Notes under the pieces: model-generated
The model's input: the letters and a program-made list of their open reading frames with translations, nothing else
What the model was told of the DNA's origin: nothing
The model's database searches: none
Shown here: positions 42,007 through 52,900 of the stretch, piece by piece
Layout of the letters: the number at the start of each line of letters is the position of its first letter
How positions within the stretch are numbered: the stretch's first letter is position 1
Assembly (NCBI RefSeq): GCF_025370935.1
Contig: NC_133473.1
Span: 19,578,625-19,642,624, forward strand
Length of the DNA stretch: 64,000 nt
From: Choristoneura fumiferana
Lineage: Eukaryota; Arthropoda; Insecta; Lepidoptera; Tortricidae
Direction: 5' to 3'
Position numbers and translations under genes: made by a program

Positions 42007-44413
42007 TAGCTTACAAACATGCACACAACACACATCCTAATAAATTTTCGCTTTAATAACATTAGTAAGATTTTGACGTATTAAGAAAAATGAATTGTAT
42101 AGAATCTTATCTACGCGAAATCGATTTGAACTTGTCCAGTTTTTTTTTTGCTGTGAATCACTGCATTCTTTTATTAAGCATGTATCTTTTTATTATGTGT
42201 TTGCTTACCATAAAAACAAAAACCGGTGTTCCAATTTCAGAACGTTTCAAAATTAAATTGGCCCTAAATTTCTCTGGTGTTCCCAGATAAAAAATATTGT
42301 CAACAATACGCCCAGGGAACCGCTAATGCCACAAAAGTACGGGAATAAAGCACGGTGTTGTTGTAAACCTTCCTTATCACGACGCTGCAGACCCTGCGTC
42401 GCTGGCAACACTTTCTATTTTAATATTTCCGTTTTCGCGGGAAAAATTAGAGTCGCCATGTTTAGTGCTGCTAGTTGGTTTCGTGAAGATATTTCATTTT
42501 GACTTTGAAAACATTTGGGACCTGACGCACATGGTGTATTTACTACCCGAAAACGTCGTGCACGAGTCTCTAAAATAGCTTTTGACGTACAAAAGTGATT
42601 AAATCTAGTTTAAATAACGTACAGCCTCGTTATCTGTTATAAAAATAGAGTATGTGTGCCTGAACGTGCCAAAAAAATACTGTTAGCAAAGTGAAATTTA
42701 AAAACTATTTACTTCGTGTCGTTACCGCTACTTGTACATATTAAAAGTCACACACGATCCTCTTAAATATATAAAATAGAATGTTATTGAATGGCCGCCT
42801 GCTGCCAAGCTCATAACCGTCCGTCCCAAGGGGTCAAGGCGGTCGTAGTTACTGTGGAGCTACTATGCAGGAAATCCTGATTTAGGGTACTGATTGTCAC
42901 GTGGTCATAAAGATTTGATTATACCGACGTCCTTGTAAGATGATGCTGTGAATGAACTAGTCATACATAATGCTCATAAAATCACTTTGTTACTTCGTAG
43001 TGATTTCTTTTACATATTTATACAGTAAACAATACAAGATCGTATTTTAATTACTTAGAGTTAACAATAATAACTATAACACACTATATCTCATAACAAC
43101 ATTCTACGCTCCATCAAATATTTCGTTTACACTATTAAACGTCAGTGATGGAATGTAACATAAGTAAAATCATGTATACTCGTAAGTATACTAACTTATA
43201 GGTGTTACATGCGAAACTATACCCAATTCACATTTTTTTCCCTCTTTGAGCTGCTGTTTAATGTCCACTTCACTTCACTAGGTATTGGTAAGTTGATTCG
43301 CATGTTTCGTTTGTTTTTATTTGATCTATTAGTTTATTTTTATATTTCATACCAAACGAATGTCGAACAAAACTATTAGTAGTAACTAATATCTGCAATA
43401 ACAGTATTTTTAAAAACGATACCTAGACACCACAAACCTACAAACCTGGATTCAGTTGTGACTGCACATATCAAAAATTGGACAAAGCCGGTTAACTTTA
43501 AGAGATAGAAATCATCATCTCTGTATTTTATGCAGTCAAAATCAAAGTAAAACTATTTTTATTTCCTCCAGTTTACGGCGGTAAGGAATAAATACGTTAA
43601 AGTCTAAGATAACTTTTGTGCCGGCAACGGAATGCCGAGACAGTTTTGAATTTCCCTATAAAACTCAATAGAATTTAACATCATTGTATGTCAGAAGAAT
43701 TCTGCACAGCATAAGTATTCCCCTACTAGTCACGTGCTCGGACCCTGGGGGCATCTCCAAATTCGACCAGGGAACCCGGGAAAGCGCCTCCATTTGCCTC
43801 TGACACGAATTTTCAAATATATTTTAAAATAAAACTTTTTTGCGCTCACTTTGACTCAGTATAAAGTCTTTAATTTTTTGTAACTTTATAATATAACTAT
43901 TTTTTTAATATAAGCTGATGAATAGTTAGCCAGCACTACCGATGGACATCGGACAGTGTTATTATTAAGGCAATATAAATAAATTAAAAAAAAATCTAAA
44001 TTAAGTAAGTGAAAATATTTTTTAAAGTATATATCTTTTCTTACAATACATTAGTTAATTACATTGCCAGCTTTAGTTATCTACATACTAACTTTCGTCC
44101 AAATCTCTCCAGAAGTTTGAACGTGAGAAAGTAACAAACATACGCACACACTTAGAAAAGTGTGCATCAGTGATATTAGCAAAAAAAACTATCTTTATTT
44201 TTGGAATAAAGTGACAGACAATGCTATACTTACATTGACACTAATGCTTCTCCGAATGAAAACTAACTTTCACTTCAAACCATCGCTACTTGATCAGGCT
44301 TCTGCAACAAACATGTTTGTTTTACAAAACCGAACTAACAGGAACACTTTAGGTTATCCTTCTCATTGTTTCCGTAACGATCGAAACATCGTGTAAGTAA
44401 TGACCTGTTGTTC
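42007..44413. other. Upstream region of gene 1, no gene seen
   Basis: No recognised repeat boundaries. Less AT-rich patches at 42310-42500 (GACGCTGCAGACCCTGCGTC) and 43735-43800 (GACCCTGGGGGCATCTCCAA) carry no frame. This segment probably includes the 5' regulatory DNA of gene 1, but I see no defined site other than the core promoter listed next. Confidence 0.4.
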
Positions 44414-44451
44414 TTATAACTTGCTACAATCTCAACCACAGGCATTCAGTT
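44414..44451 (+). promoter_or_regulatory. Putative core promoter of gene 1
   Basis: TTATAA at 44414-44419 lies 29-34 bases upstream of the A of TCAGTT (44446-44451), a match to the arthropod initiator TCAGT. The spacing is right for TATA plus initiator. The initiator sits in GCATTCAGTT, a 10-mer also found upstream of gene 2. The implied 5' UTR is only 8 bases, unusually short. Confidence 0.45.
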
Positions 44452-44455
44452 CACA

Positions 44456-44705
44456 ATGTCACGGCGGATAGCACTAGTCTTTCTACTAATATTCACGCTT
44501 GAAATCCATATAACATCCCCATACAAAACCTTGGACCAGCTGAAGCAGAGATACGGCGAAGTTGAAAACAAGAAGTTTACTACTACAGATGTGTTAGTCG
44601 GGAAAGCTATGGATTTTGTATTTTCTAATAGAACGATTATGAGTCTCATTGCTAATGAGTTGTGGGGGGTAGGATCCAAAGCGATCGATGCGATCGTCGA
44701 AATGG
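44456..44705 (+). CDS. Gene 1 exon 1: small secreted protein
   Basis: It begins at ATG 44456 with a signal peptide (MSRRIALVFLLIFTLEIHIT, hydrophobic core residues 5-15). Residues 51-72 (A-M-D ... N-E-L-W-G-V) align without gaps to residues 41-62 of gene 2 (A-L-D ... N-D-F-F-G-V): six identities and ten conservative pairs. N58-R-T is a possible N-glycosylation site. The exon ends AATGG|GTAAG, so the intron is phase 1 like that of gene 2. There are no cysteines in this exon. The family is unknown to me. A frame open on the opposite strand is its shadow. Confidence 0.75.
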
Positions 44706-44984
44706 GTAAGACATTTCGATAATTTTAATACGTTATGTTGCCTTTCCTAGGTCACCTAGGTCACAAAAAAGATATAGTTTAAAAGTCCATCTCAACGCAC
44801 CCATCCTTAACAATCTTCCGATAAAATCAGTTCTAGTCTTATTGATGCTGATTTTTATTTGTGAGTTGATTCGTTGAGTTAATTTGATTCAGTCTGTTTT
44901 GCTACTACTTTCTTGAGAATTTTCAACGCCGTTAACGCGCGTCGTCGGTGCTTTAAAATGGGTGCCATCTATTTGGCATACTTT

Positions 44985-46110
44985 GTAATGTCCGAAACTG
45001 AATACGCATAACAGGTTTCGCATAATTTATTTACGCCGAATCTTAAACTTGCCGAAAGTTAGTTCGACATAATTCTCTATAAGCCGAATAATGGTTTACC
45101 CGAATTTATTTTAGCATAATATTAACATGGCCGAATTTAATTATGCATAATATTGTTTAGCGTATATGTCGTTTAGTCGTATTTTGATAGGCCGAAATCC
45201 TTTCCAAATCTATGTTCGAAAATAAATTACCTAATTACTATTGATGACTAGAAAAATAGGTTATTAAGGTTAGAATTGTATTTGTAATGGAACGAACAGC
45301 CACCACTAATAAAAGCACGGGCATAAAGAAGGGGGAAGGGGGGTGAAGCCCCCCGCAAAGGGGCTCGGGGGTAGAGCCAACCGCATGTAAAAAACAAACA
45401 ATCCTACGAAGAATTTTGAAAAAAAAAATGAATATTTCATACTTGGATAGGCGAAACAGTAAAGGGGGGACGGGGGGCAATAAAGTAAAGCCAGGCAACG
45501 TGATTGCTCAACTGTATAGGAGCTCCGTCGATTTCGTCTGAGAGTCGTTAAATACGTCGTTAAAAGTTACATTAAGTATGCGAAAGTAACTTACTGCGTA
45601 ACTAATTTATGCGTTAGTAATTTTCTGCCTAAACAATATTCGGAATTCAAAAATTATGCGTTAGGCCCATTCGGCTTACATTGGTTATGCGTAAGATTGG
45701 TAAGATTGGTTTTGCAGGTGGTAGGACCTTGTGCAAGGTCCGCCCGGATTGCTACCACCATCTTGCTTGCTAATCCTGCCGTGAAGCAGCAGTGCATGCA
45801 CTGTTGTGTTTCGGCGTGGAGAAGACAGCCGGTGAAATTACTGGCACTTGAGGTATCCCATCTGAGGCCTCTAGGTTGGCAACGCGTCTGCAATACCCCT
45901 GGTGTTGCAGATGTTTATGGGCGGTGGTGATCTATTTCCATCAGGAGACCCACTTGCTCGTTTGCCATCCAGTCGAATAAAAAAAAAAAGATAATTCTGC
46001 GTAAACTTTTATGCGAAAACAGTTTCGGCATAAATACTATTATGTGTAAACAGATTATGCAAAATAGAATTATGACACAAAAAATATGCGTAAACAAGGG
46101 GAACCCTTTA
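44985..46110. mobile_element. Possible foldback-type element, TTATGCGTAA/GCCGAA arms
   Basis: Within intron 1 of gene 1. The left part (44985-45205) and right part (45560-45710, 45990-46105) are arrays of degenerate units such as TTTCGCATAATTTATTTACG, CCGAATTTAATTATGCATAA and, inverted, TTATGCGTAAGATTGG, TTATGCGAAAACAGTTTCGG. The centre is GC-rich with GGGGTGAAGCCCCCCGCAAA then GGGGCTCGGGGG, able to form hairpins. The layout copies the 33563 and 41165 elements, but the ends are not well defined and I found no target duplication. A 277 bp retroelement sits inside it. Confidence 0.5.
45713..45989 (+). mobile_element. Short retroelement, TGCAGGTGGTAGGACC family, copy 4
   Basis: Full-length copy with the common TGCAGGTGGTAGGACC start, GGACCTTGTGCAAGGTCC hairpin and GTCGAATAAAAAAAAAA end. 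It interrupts the right arm of the foldback-like element, so it is the younger insertion, and it lies in sense orientation in intron 1 of gene 1. Confidence 0.8.
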
Positions 46111-47810
46111 ATATACGTCATGCAACGTAACTATGCTATGCATGGTACTCAAAGTATTGTTATTCGATTGTGCGACGTAAAGCAGCGATTACGCTCCACC
46201 ATCATCTTTAGTACATTAGTACTAAATTAACTAAAAAAGTATAAATTTGAAAAATCTAAAACTCGACTGCCAAAAAACAAGAAACGAAAACACAAGATGA
46301 ATGGTCTAGAACTCTGTTAAGTAACTTAAAATTTAACAGTTGGGACCCATTTAAAATCGTAAAGGCGATAAACTCATAAAAAAATTCTAGACCATTAGAC
46401 TTGTTTTTGATTTTTTAAATTTATGTTTTTATTTTATACCAATTTGATATTTCTGTGAAATTGGTAGGTAGCTTGAAAGTATTATATTTAGAATGAGTTA
46501 ATTACCTACTAGATTTCATTTGATACCCATGTTGGCACAACACAAAATATATTTTTTCATTCCACCACCATATTTTTTTTAGCGGAGTACATGTCGTTCC
46601 CGTGACATACTTACTTGTTGTTTCAGATAAGTACAGAAAAAAACCAGAAGAATCGAACTCGAAATAGAAATTTAGGCGTACCTATAGAAATACAAGGAAA
46701 TATTGAATTATACTATATTAAATAAAAAATACGGAACAAAATGTTTTTAAATTTCAAATTGAACTTGGTCAGGTAGAGTACCAAGCGAAACAACCAAAGT
46801 TGATTTAGAGAATGGTCTAGTTCTGTATGGGCTTTATATTTTTGATAAGATAATTTTGTTTTGTATTTTGAAGTTATCCAATGTCACAAATCCTGTGTGA
46901 AAAAGTATATTCCGCTCCTTCGAGAATTGGCAGAAAAACTAAACTAATAACTAATGTTAAAAAAAACGTATTCAATTCTTGTCTACATCATCCGATTCAA
47001 AGGACCAATAACTACCAACTACAGACTACCCTACTAAACTGCTAGAGGCCCAAACAACTGATGTTGTTGTTGAAATTCTCTATGACATTGGAAAAATTGT
47101 AATAAAACGTTAGTATAAGAAGGGCGCGCCACAATCTAGCGTCAATTATGAACGCTCCAACGCAATAATAATCGTAGGTATATATTTTTTTGTTGATGTA
47201 TTTTGTTGGTATAAAAAGATACTAGAATTCAACAGTGTTCCACTAGCAGTGTTTTGCCCGAACGGACCTATCCCCTTATGGAAAATGGCCACTATGACTT
47301 GTCAAGAATGCTTCTGTTATGAATTATGTACTTCGAACTCCAGCAATGTGGCGTGGAAGGCAAGGGAAACCTACCAAACTATTTGACAAACGAATCCTAT
47401 ACTATTCTATAGCAGGCAGCGGCACAAAATTTGGCCCACTCTACATACAAAGTTACCTATTATTGCATATATGAGGATCAGATTTTTTGCCGCTCAGTAT
47501 ATATTTAACCTAACATAAATATCACATAAAGTAATTTTACCACCACTTTTGAAACGTATATTTTTAAAGTATGACATATAGACATATTTCCGCTGCTGTG
47601 GTAAGAGGTAGATCATTATAACAGCCATGTTTAGTGAATGTGGTGCTGCTTTTGTCAAGTCTTGTTAGCGGTCCCTAATTCATTGCATTATCCTATACTC
47701 TAATTGTCACTATGATTGACTGCAATTTGTTACCCCCGTGTAGCAGACTACCTCTAAATTCAGTGACTCGTGTTAGTGTTATTCGTATATTATTATTGTT
47801 GTATTTACAG
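46111..47810. other. Rest of gene 1 intron 1
   Basis: AT-rich with no recognised repeat. It ends TATTATTGTTGTATTTACAG, a good acceptor for exon 2. Confidence 0.45.
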
Positions 47811-47965
47811 AGACTTACATTGGTAGAATAATTTTGGCCTCGAGCAACGATGTAAGTATTAAAAAATCTTCAAATCTATTTCTTACCGACATTAATAAAC
47901 TGATCTGTTTTAAGTACTCACTATTTTGTAAATATTGTTCTTTTTACAAACGTGCTTCATATTAG
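47811..47965 (+). CDS. Gene 1 exon 2, end uncertain
   Basis: The acceptor TTGTATTTACAG precedes 47811. Joined to exon 1 in phase, it reads E-T-Y-I-G-R-I-I-L-A-S-S-N-D. Its I-x-[KR]-I-[VI]-(4)-N-D matches residues 85-95 of gene 2 (I-N-K-I-V-G-G-G-V-N-D), which supports both the exon and the kinship. Then comes GTAAGT (47852), a consensus donor that would leave a 41-base exon in phase 0. If it is not used, the frame runs on to TAG at 47963-47965, giving a 134-residue protein close to gene 2's 140. I saw no acidic third exon downstream. The readthrough tail contains three cysteines and no acidic run. Confidence 0.5.
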
Positions 47966-48454
47966 TAAAAAGAACAATAATATCTGCTAAATGTGTAGCA
48001 AAATCACTAAGGTTCGAGTTGTTCATGTAGACATACCTTACCGTGGACTTTTATGTTGATTTGAAGACAGAAATGAAGCATTTACTTCAACATTCATACT
48101 TGGTATACACCAATTTTTTATACCTTACAATTTTTTTATACACCAATTTGGTATTACCGAATATTTTCTATCTAAAACTAAATAGATTGGTCAGTATCAC
48201 TTGCGTTTATTTCGAGTACTTACAAATCATTTACTTCATTTAGGGGATGTTTCAACAGCCATTGATTAATTTTATTTGATGGATATTAAATGTGATGCCG
48301 TCGCCGTCTATTCAAACAAACCAAACAGAGACGGCACCACATTTAGCCGTAGCGTGAAACCGGGGGTTAATGTTGTGATTTTGCATGCAGTAATTTAGGT
48401 CTTCTATATTATTTGACTTTTGATCATACCTACTCACTTACTGGTGAATATAAT
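47966..48454. other. Between gene 1 and gene 2, no gene seen
   Basis: AT-rich. A 66-codon frame at 48043-48243 is composed of Leu/Tyr/Phe-rich low-complexity codons and has no acceptor in phase with gene 1 exon 2. Confidence 0.4.
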
Positions 48455-48750
48455 GCCTTGATCGCACGTACCGAGTAAACGGGCGAGACAGTGCTCTTGG
48501 CCGAGTAGTCGGTGCGTATACGTAAACATAGTGCCGAGTGCTCGGGCTAACAAAGCAGCGAGACAGTAGCTCGGCGCCCGTTCTGTCTCACAACATGCAC
48601 AAATTCTTTCTTGTTCTGCGTTCCTTTGATCCAGTTCTTGCCAGCAATATTTTAGTTCATGGCCAGCTCATCTCGACCACCGACAACCTGCGGTTCTATG
48701 ACCTGCCTGGGGTGATCATAATCATCATAATATTAGCCGTTGGACGTTGA
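48455..48750. repeat. GCGAGACAGT/CCGAGT palindromic cluster and LINE scrap
   Basis: 48455-48590 holds ACGGGCGAGACAGTGCTC, CCGAGTAGTCGG, CCGAGTGCTCGG and GCGAGACAGTAGCTCGGC in both orientations, like the AGTCTG cluster of the 4740 MITE. 48598-48750 (TTGTTCTGCGTTCCTTTGAT, GGCCAGCTCATCTCGACCAC, ATAATCATCATAATATTAGC) looks like antisense LINE. Confidence 0.35.
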
Positions 48751-48768
48751 AACATCATGGGACACTTG

Positions 48769-48988
48769 ACACTGATTGACCTAGCCCCAAACTAAGCAAA
48801 GCTATGAATACTAGGTAACGAATAAATATACTTATATAGATACACACATACTTAAATACATATCAAACATCCAGGACCCGAGAGCCAAAATTCGTATTAT
48901 TCATACAAAATATCTGCGCCGGCCGGGAATCGAAGCCGGGACCTCAAGTTTCGTAGTCAGGTTCTCTAACCACTTGGCCATCCGGTCG
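48769..48988 (-). mobile_element. tRNA-derived SINE, family A
   Basis: Antisense full-length copy: GGGACACTTGACACTGATTG to ACCACTTGGCCATCCGGTCG, with the B box in antisense GGCCGGGAATCGAAGCCGGG. It lies ~1 kb upstream of gene 2. Confidence 0.85.
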
Positions 48989-49045
48989 TCTGGTTGTTGG
49001 AGATAGACCGCCATAGACCTCCAGACGGGGGCTTTAACCAGAGGC
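48989..49045 (-). mobile_element. LINE tail scrap
   Basis: GTTGTTGGAGATAGACCGCC then ATAGACCTCCAGACGGGGGC then TTTAACCAG is a condensed piece of the 7715-type LINE end with deletions. Confidence 0.5.
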
Positions 49046-49185
49046 CGAATTGTGTAACGCTTTAAAGCTCGCAATCGCATTCACCGTCTCTTTCTACCTT
49101 TATCTACAATCCTTTGTCAGAAATAAGTGGTGAAAGCAATTGTGATTTGGAGTTAAACAACACGGTTTTCACTCATCGGTGGACG

Positions 49186-49237
49186 TCCGTATTGCTCTTC
49201 CACCAGTGTCCGTTTAAACAGTATGCATTCAGTTATT
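49186..49237 (+). promoter_or_regulatory. Promoter-like block, copy A, upstream of gene 2
   Basis: CGTATTGCTCTTCCACCAGT, GTCCGTTTAAACAGTATGCA, TTCAGTTATT. It is repeated with ~84% identity at 49560-49613. It contains GCATTCAGTT, the same initiator 10-mer as gene 1, with TCAGTT at 49229-49234. Confidence 0.5.
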
Positions 49238-49284
49238 TAATTTTTGTCTTAAAATCAACCGTGTGAATTCCAACTAGGCTTCTA

Positions 49285-49475
49285 TTTATTATTATTATTA
49301 GCCTATCCTGTCCCACTGCTGAGCAAAGGTCTCACCCCGATACTTCCACTGCTCTCTGTCCACTGGATACAAGTACCAAGTTAACACCGAGTGGACGCCC
49401 ACCAACTCGAAAAGGCGACCAGGCAGCCGTAGACGGCGATAGCGGGATGAACTGGACTACTTCTTAAAGGCTTTC
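49285..49475. mobile_element. Two opposed LINE scraps between the promoter copies
   Basis: Left, antisense: GCCTATCCTGTCCCACTGCT then GAGCAAAGGTCTC. Right, sense: AACTCGAAAAGGCGACCAGG ... GGCGATAGCGGGATGAACTG, which reads K-R-R-P-G-S-R-R-R-R-stop-R-D-E-L-D-Y-F-L, the R-R-P-G-R-P-x-x-R-W-R-D-E-L-D motif of a LINE polyprotein end. Confidence 0.6.
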
Positions 49476-49559
49476 TATTAGTGATTCAAAAGCAATATGA
49501 TAAAAATCTACAGTCTACGTCTTATGCTGCGCTATTATTAAAATTCATCAAATATATAT

Positions 49560-49613
49560 TATACGTATTGCTCATTCACCAGTGTCCCTTTATTCCGTAT
49601 GCATTCTGTTATG
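49560..49613 (+). promoter_or_regulatory. Promoter-like block, copy B, of gene 2
   Basis: CGTATTGCTCATTCACCAGT, GTCCCTTTATTCCGTATGCA, TTCTGTTATGG. The initiator-like TCTGTT at 49605-49610 would start a transcript with ~140 bases of 5' UTR before the ATG at 49747. An AT-rich ATATATATTATAC lies 40-55 bases upstream. The upstream in-frame ATG at 49582 precedes this start and would spoil the signal peptide. Confidence 0.5.
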
Positions 49614-49746
49614 GTTCCGTGTAAGGCAGCACACAATACGTACTCACTATCAACAAGCGGATATTGTTTTAAGATACAAAAGAGACTACCATTTCCTCTG
49701 TTATTCGTTTTGTGACTGCTTCAGAATTGGACGCGAAGAAAAAAAT

Positions 49747-49957
49747 ATGAGTGTTAATTTAAAATGGATTGAAACAGTTTTGCTGTTAATAGTTGCGATA
49801 AGAATAAATGCTCAGACTCCAGCACCTGTAAAAAAAGATGAAATGACTGTGTGGTACCCAAATCAAGCTCTGGACGTATGGTCTGGAAAAAAGAGCATGA
49901 TAAACGTTATAACAAATGATTTCTTCGGTGTTTTGAACGGAGTTGCTCTAAATCCAC
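49747..49957 (+). CDS. Gene 2 exon 1
   Basis: ATG 49747 is chosen because the next residues form a proper signal peptide (hydrophobic run ETVLLLIVAIRINA). Starting at 49582 would add 55 hydrophilic residues. The exon ends AATCCAC|GTACGT after the first base of codon 71. Confidence 0.8.
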
Positions 49958-52900
49958 GTACGTAATTTTAATTTAAAAATTTCCTTTTTTAGTTTTAGCG
50001 TGTGATTTCTTTTTTTACGCACAGGGTTTTAGTTTAGTTTTTACAAGATACTTAACAATTTTAAAATTTAATTATTTGGGTTTCCAGATCTAAAAAAAGT
50101 TATATTTTTTAAGTCTCGTCATGGATTTTCTTTATAGTTTCAACTTCCCAATTGTAAATCTTTGCTTATTTTTAAATCCATGCTTTATACACCTTGGTCT
50201 TTCGTATTTTTAGATATCTGTATAACTTCATAATTTTCTACAATGGTACGTACCTATTATGTTTATTTTGTGCATTTAATTAATGCTCCTTTTAGTAGAA
50301 AATTGCACTACGTGCTTAAATTTTGTATTGTGTAGTATTTAACGTTTTAAACTTTCGTGATTCTCACTCATAGTCAAAATACCACAAACGGGACTTCTCA
50401 CGCTATTATTACACAAGTAATGTTTAATTGTATGTATTTCGACCAATATGAAAAACGTGCTTTATGAATTTTGATTAATATTTATTTTAACCATTATATT
50501 TTTAAATTTTCGGTATTTCAACTGTATGTATTTCAACCGATATGTATTTTAAATTTATACATTACGAGTATAATACGTACCCCTTTCCCGGCCCAGATAA
50601 TACCGGGATGGAAATATCGACCCAGTTTTTCGTGTACACACCCATAGAAGCTCCTGTCAGTTTCTATGGGCGTGTACACAAAAAACAGGGTCGGTATTTC
50701 CATGTCGGTGTTATCCGAGCCGGGAAAGAGTGTCACCAGCGATTGGTTCATTTAGTTATTTAACCAATCACGAGCGCGACGCAAATAAAAGAGAGTTTCA
50801 AATCCTTACCATTCTCTACGGCATACTCTTTACCCTACATGTCCTGATTAACTCAAAAGGCGATTTAGTTATGTCAATTCTTTAATATTCTCTTAAAACT
50901 TTCTTGTTACCCTATGCCTATCCAATACTTAAATAGTATTATATGTTTATTCATACATTGTTCAAGGTTTGGCTGTCTTTGTGGTACCATCAGCTAAATA
51001 TTACCACCCTTAAGTTGGATAAATCGTTTGCATGTCATAAAACAATAATGCTAATAGACGTATCTGTCAACTTGAAAGTTCGATTTAGCGACATATTCAT
51101 TTGATAGGAACTTGTTTAAAAATTGATAGACCACTTATTTGGCTGATGGTACTCCTTATAACTTAATTTGCAAGCTCTTTGTCTATTTTTCAATCCATGC
51201 AACCTTTGTCTGTCATTTTTTCCGTCGTTTTCAACATGCGGTACTTTAGTGTAAACCATTTCTGATTTTTCGCTTTATTCGATGAAAAAAACGAAGAACC
51301 TCACCTCAAATTAGTGATCGCTAGCTTAAGTCCCACTTATATAATAAATGCGAAAGTTTGAAAGTCTGTTTGTTTGTATGTTTGTTTATTTGTTATTTCA
51401 GCACGTCTAAACCATTGAACCGATTTAGATGGACTTAAGATGGATTCGGTATACAGGTAGTTTGAGTACCGGGGAAGAACATAGGATAGTTTTTATCCCG
51501 GAAAATTACATAGTTCCCGCGGGATAGCGATAAACGAATTCTATGCGGACGGAGTCGCGGGTAACGGCTAGTTAGTTAATATTATCTTATCAATGTAAAT
51601 AGTATCACGCGTGTTACATGTACCTTTATATATGCTAAATATTACATAACCTGTTTTAGTTTATTCCTTTCTTTTGTTCTTTGCATAGACTGTGTGGTAG
51701 AGATCGCTCTATAGATGGCTTCTACGTCTAACTTTACTTTTTAGGGTTCCGAAGCCAAAATGGCAAAAACGGAACCCTTACAGTTTCGCCATGTCTGTCT
51801 GTCCGTCCGCGGCTTTGCTCAGTTAATATCAATGCTAGAAAGCTGTAATTTTGCACGGATATCTATGTAAACTATGCCGACAAAATGGTACCTGCAATAA
51901 AAAAATCTAAAAACTTTTTTTAGGGTATCTCCCATAGACGTAAAGTGGGGGTGTTTTTTTTTTCATAAAACTCTATAGTGTGTTAAATCTTTGGATAGGT
52001 CTTTTAAAACCATTAGGGGTTTGCTAAGACGATTTTTCGATTCAGTGATTTGTTTGCGAAATATTAAATTTTAAAGTGCAAATTTTCATTAAAATCGAGC
52101 GTCCCCCCTTCTCTAAAATCTAAACCGGTGGGTGATTTTTTTTTAAATTTGGGATGGTAGTAAGTATATGAAACTTACATGGAAGACTATAACGGCTAAG
52201 TTGTAGTTTAAGAGTAAATAGCAGCCTAAGGTATAAAATATACCTAAACTTGGAAGATTCCGTATAAAATACGAAATCCTTAGAAAAATATAAATTATTT
52301 TTTCGTAATGGCTACGGAACCCTATTTTGGGCGTGTCCGACACGCTCTTGGCCGGTTTTTTTAATATGCTCTTTTATGAATTGTATGTTAGGTGGTGTCA
52401 CATTGTAATGTATTTTATCATGTTCAATAACAGAAGCAGAATGGCGGCCACAGACGAAATTTGATGCTGACCGCATTAATAAAATTGTTGGTGGTGGTGT
52501 AAACGACAGGGAAAGTGTAAAAATCGTTGAATTAGGTAAGTATTTTCAAAATATTCAAAAATTGATGAACACAAACATTCATTTGTCTTTAGAATACTTA
52601 TTTCTAATCTAATATATTTGTGAATAGTAACGTGCAATTGGGCATTTCAGTCGAAATATTCAGTTTTATGGATCTATCAATCATCTGACTATCATCATCA
52701 TCATCCCAGCCTATATATGTCCCACTGCTGGGCACAGGCCTCCTCTCAGAACAAGAGGGCTTGGGCCATAGTTCCCACGCGGGCCCAGTGCGGATTGGGA
52801 ACTTCACACTTACCATTGAATTGCTTTGCAGGTTTGTGCAGGTTTCCTCACGATGTTTTCCTTCACCGCATAGCTCGTGGTAAATTTCAAATGTAATTCC

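Noticed and set aside
44160..44396. 78-codon frame before gene 1 ending near a GTAAGT site
   Set aside because: Considered as an upstream exon, but the core promoter at 44414-44451 and the signal peptide start at 44456 make it unnecessary; no homology with gene 2's upstream region.
45238..45498. 86-codon minus frame with Pro-rich peptide
   Set aside because: It comes from the G-rich centre of the foldback-like element; its proline runs are the complement of G tracts.
49582..49746. Upstream in-frame ATG extending gene 2 by 55 residues
   Set aside because: It would precede the initiator-like sequence and bury the signal peptide; 49747 gives a standard secretory N-terminus.
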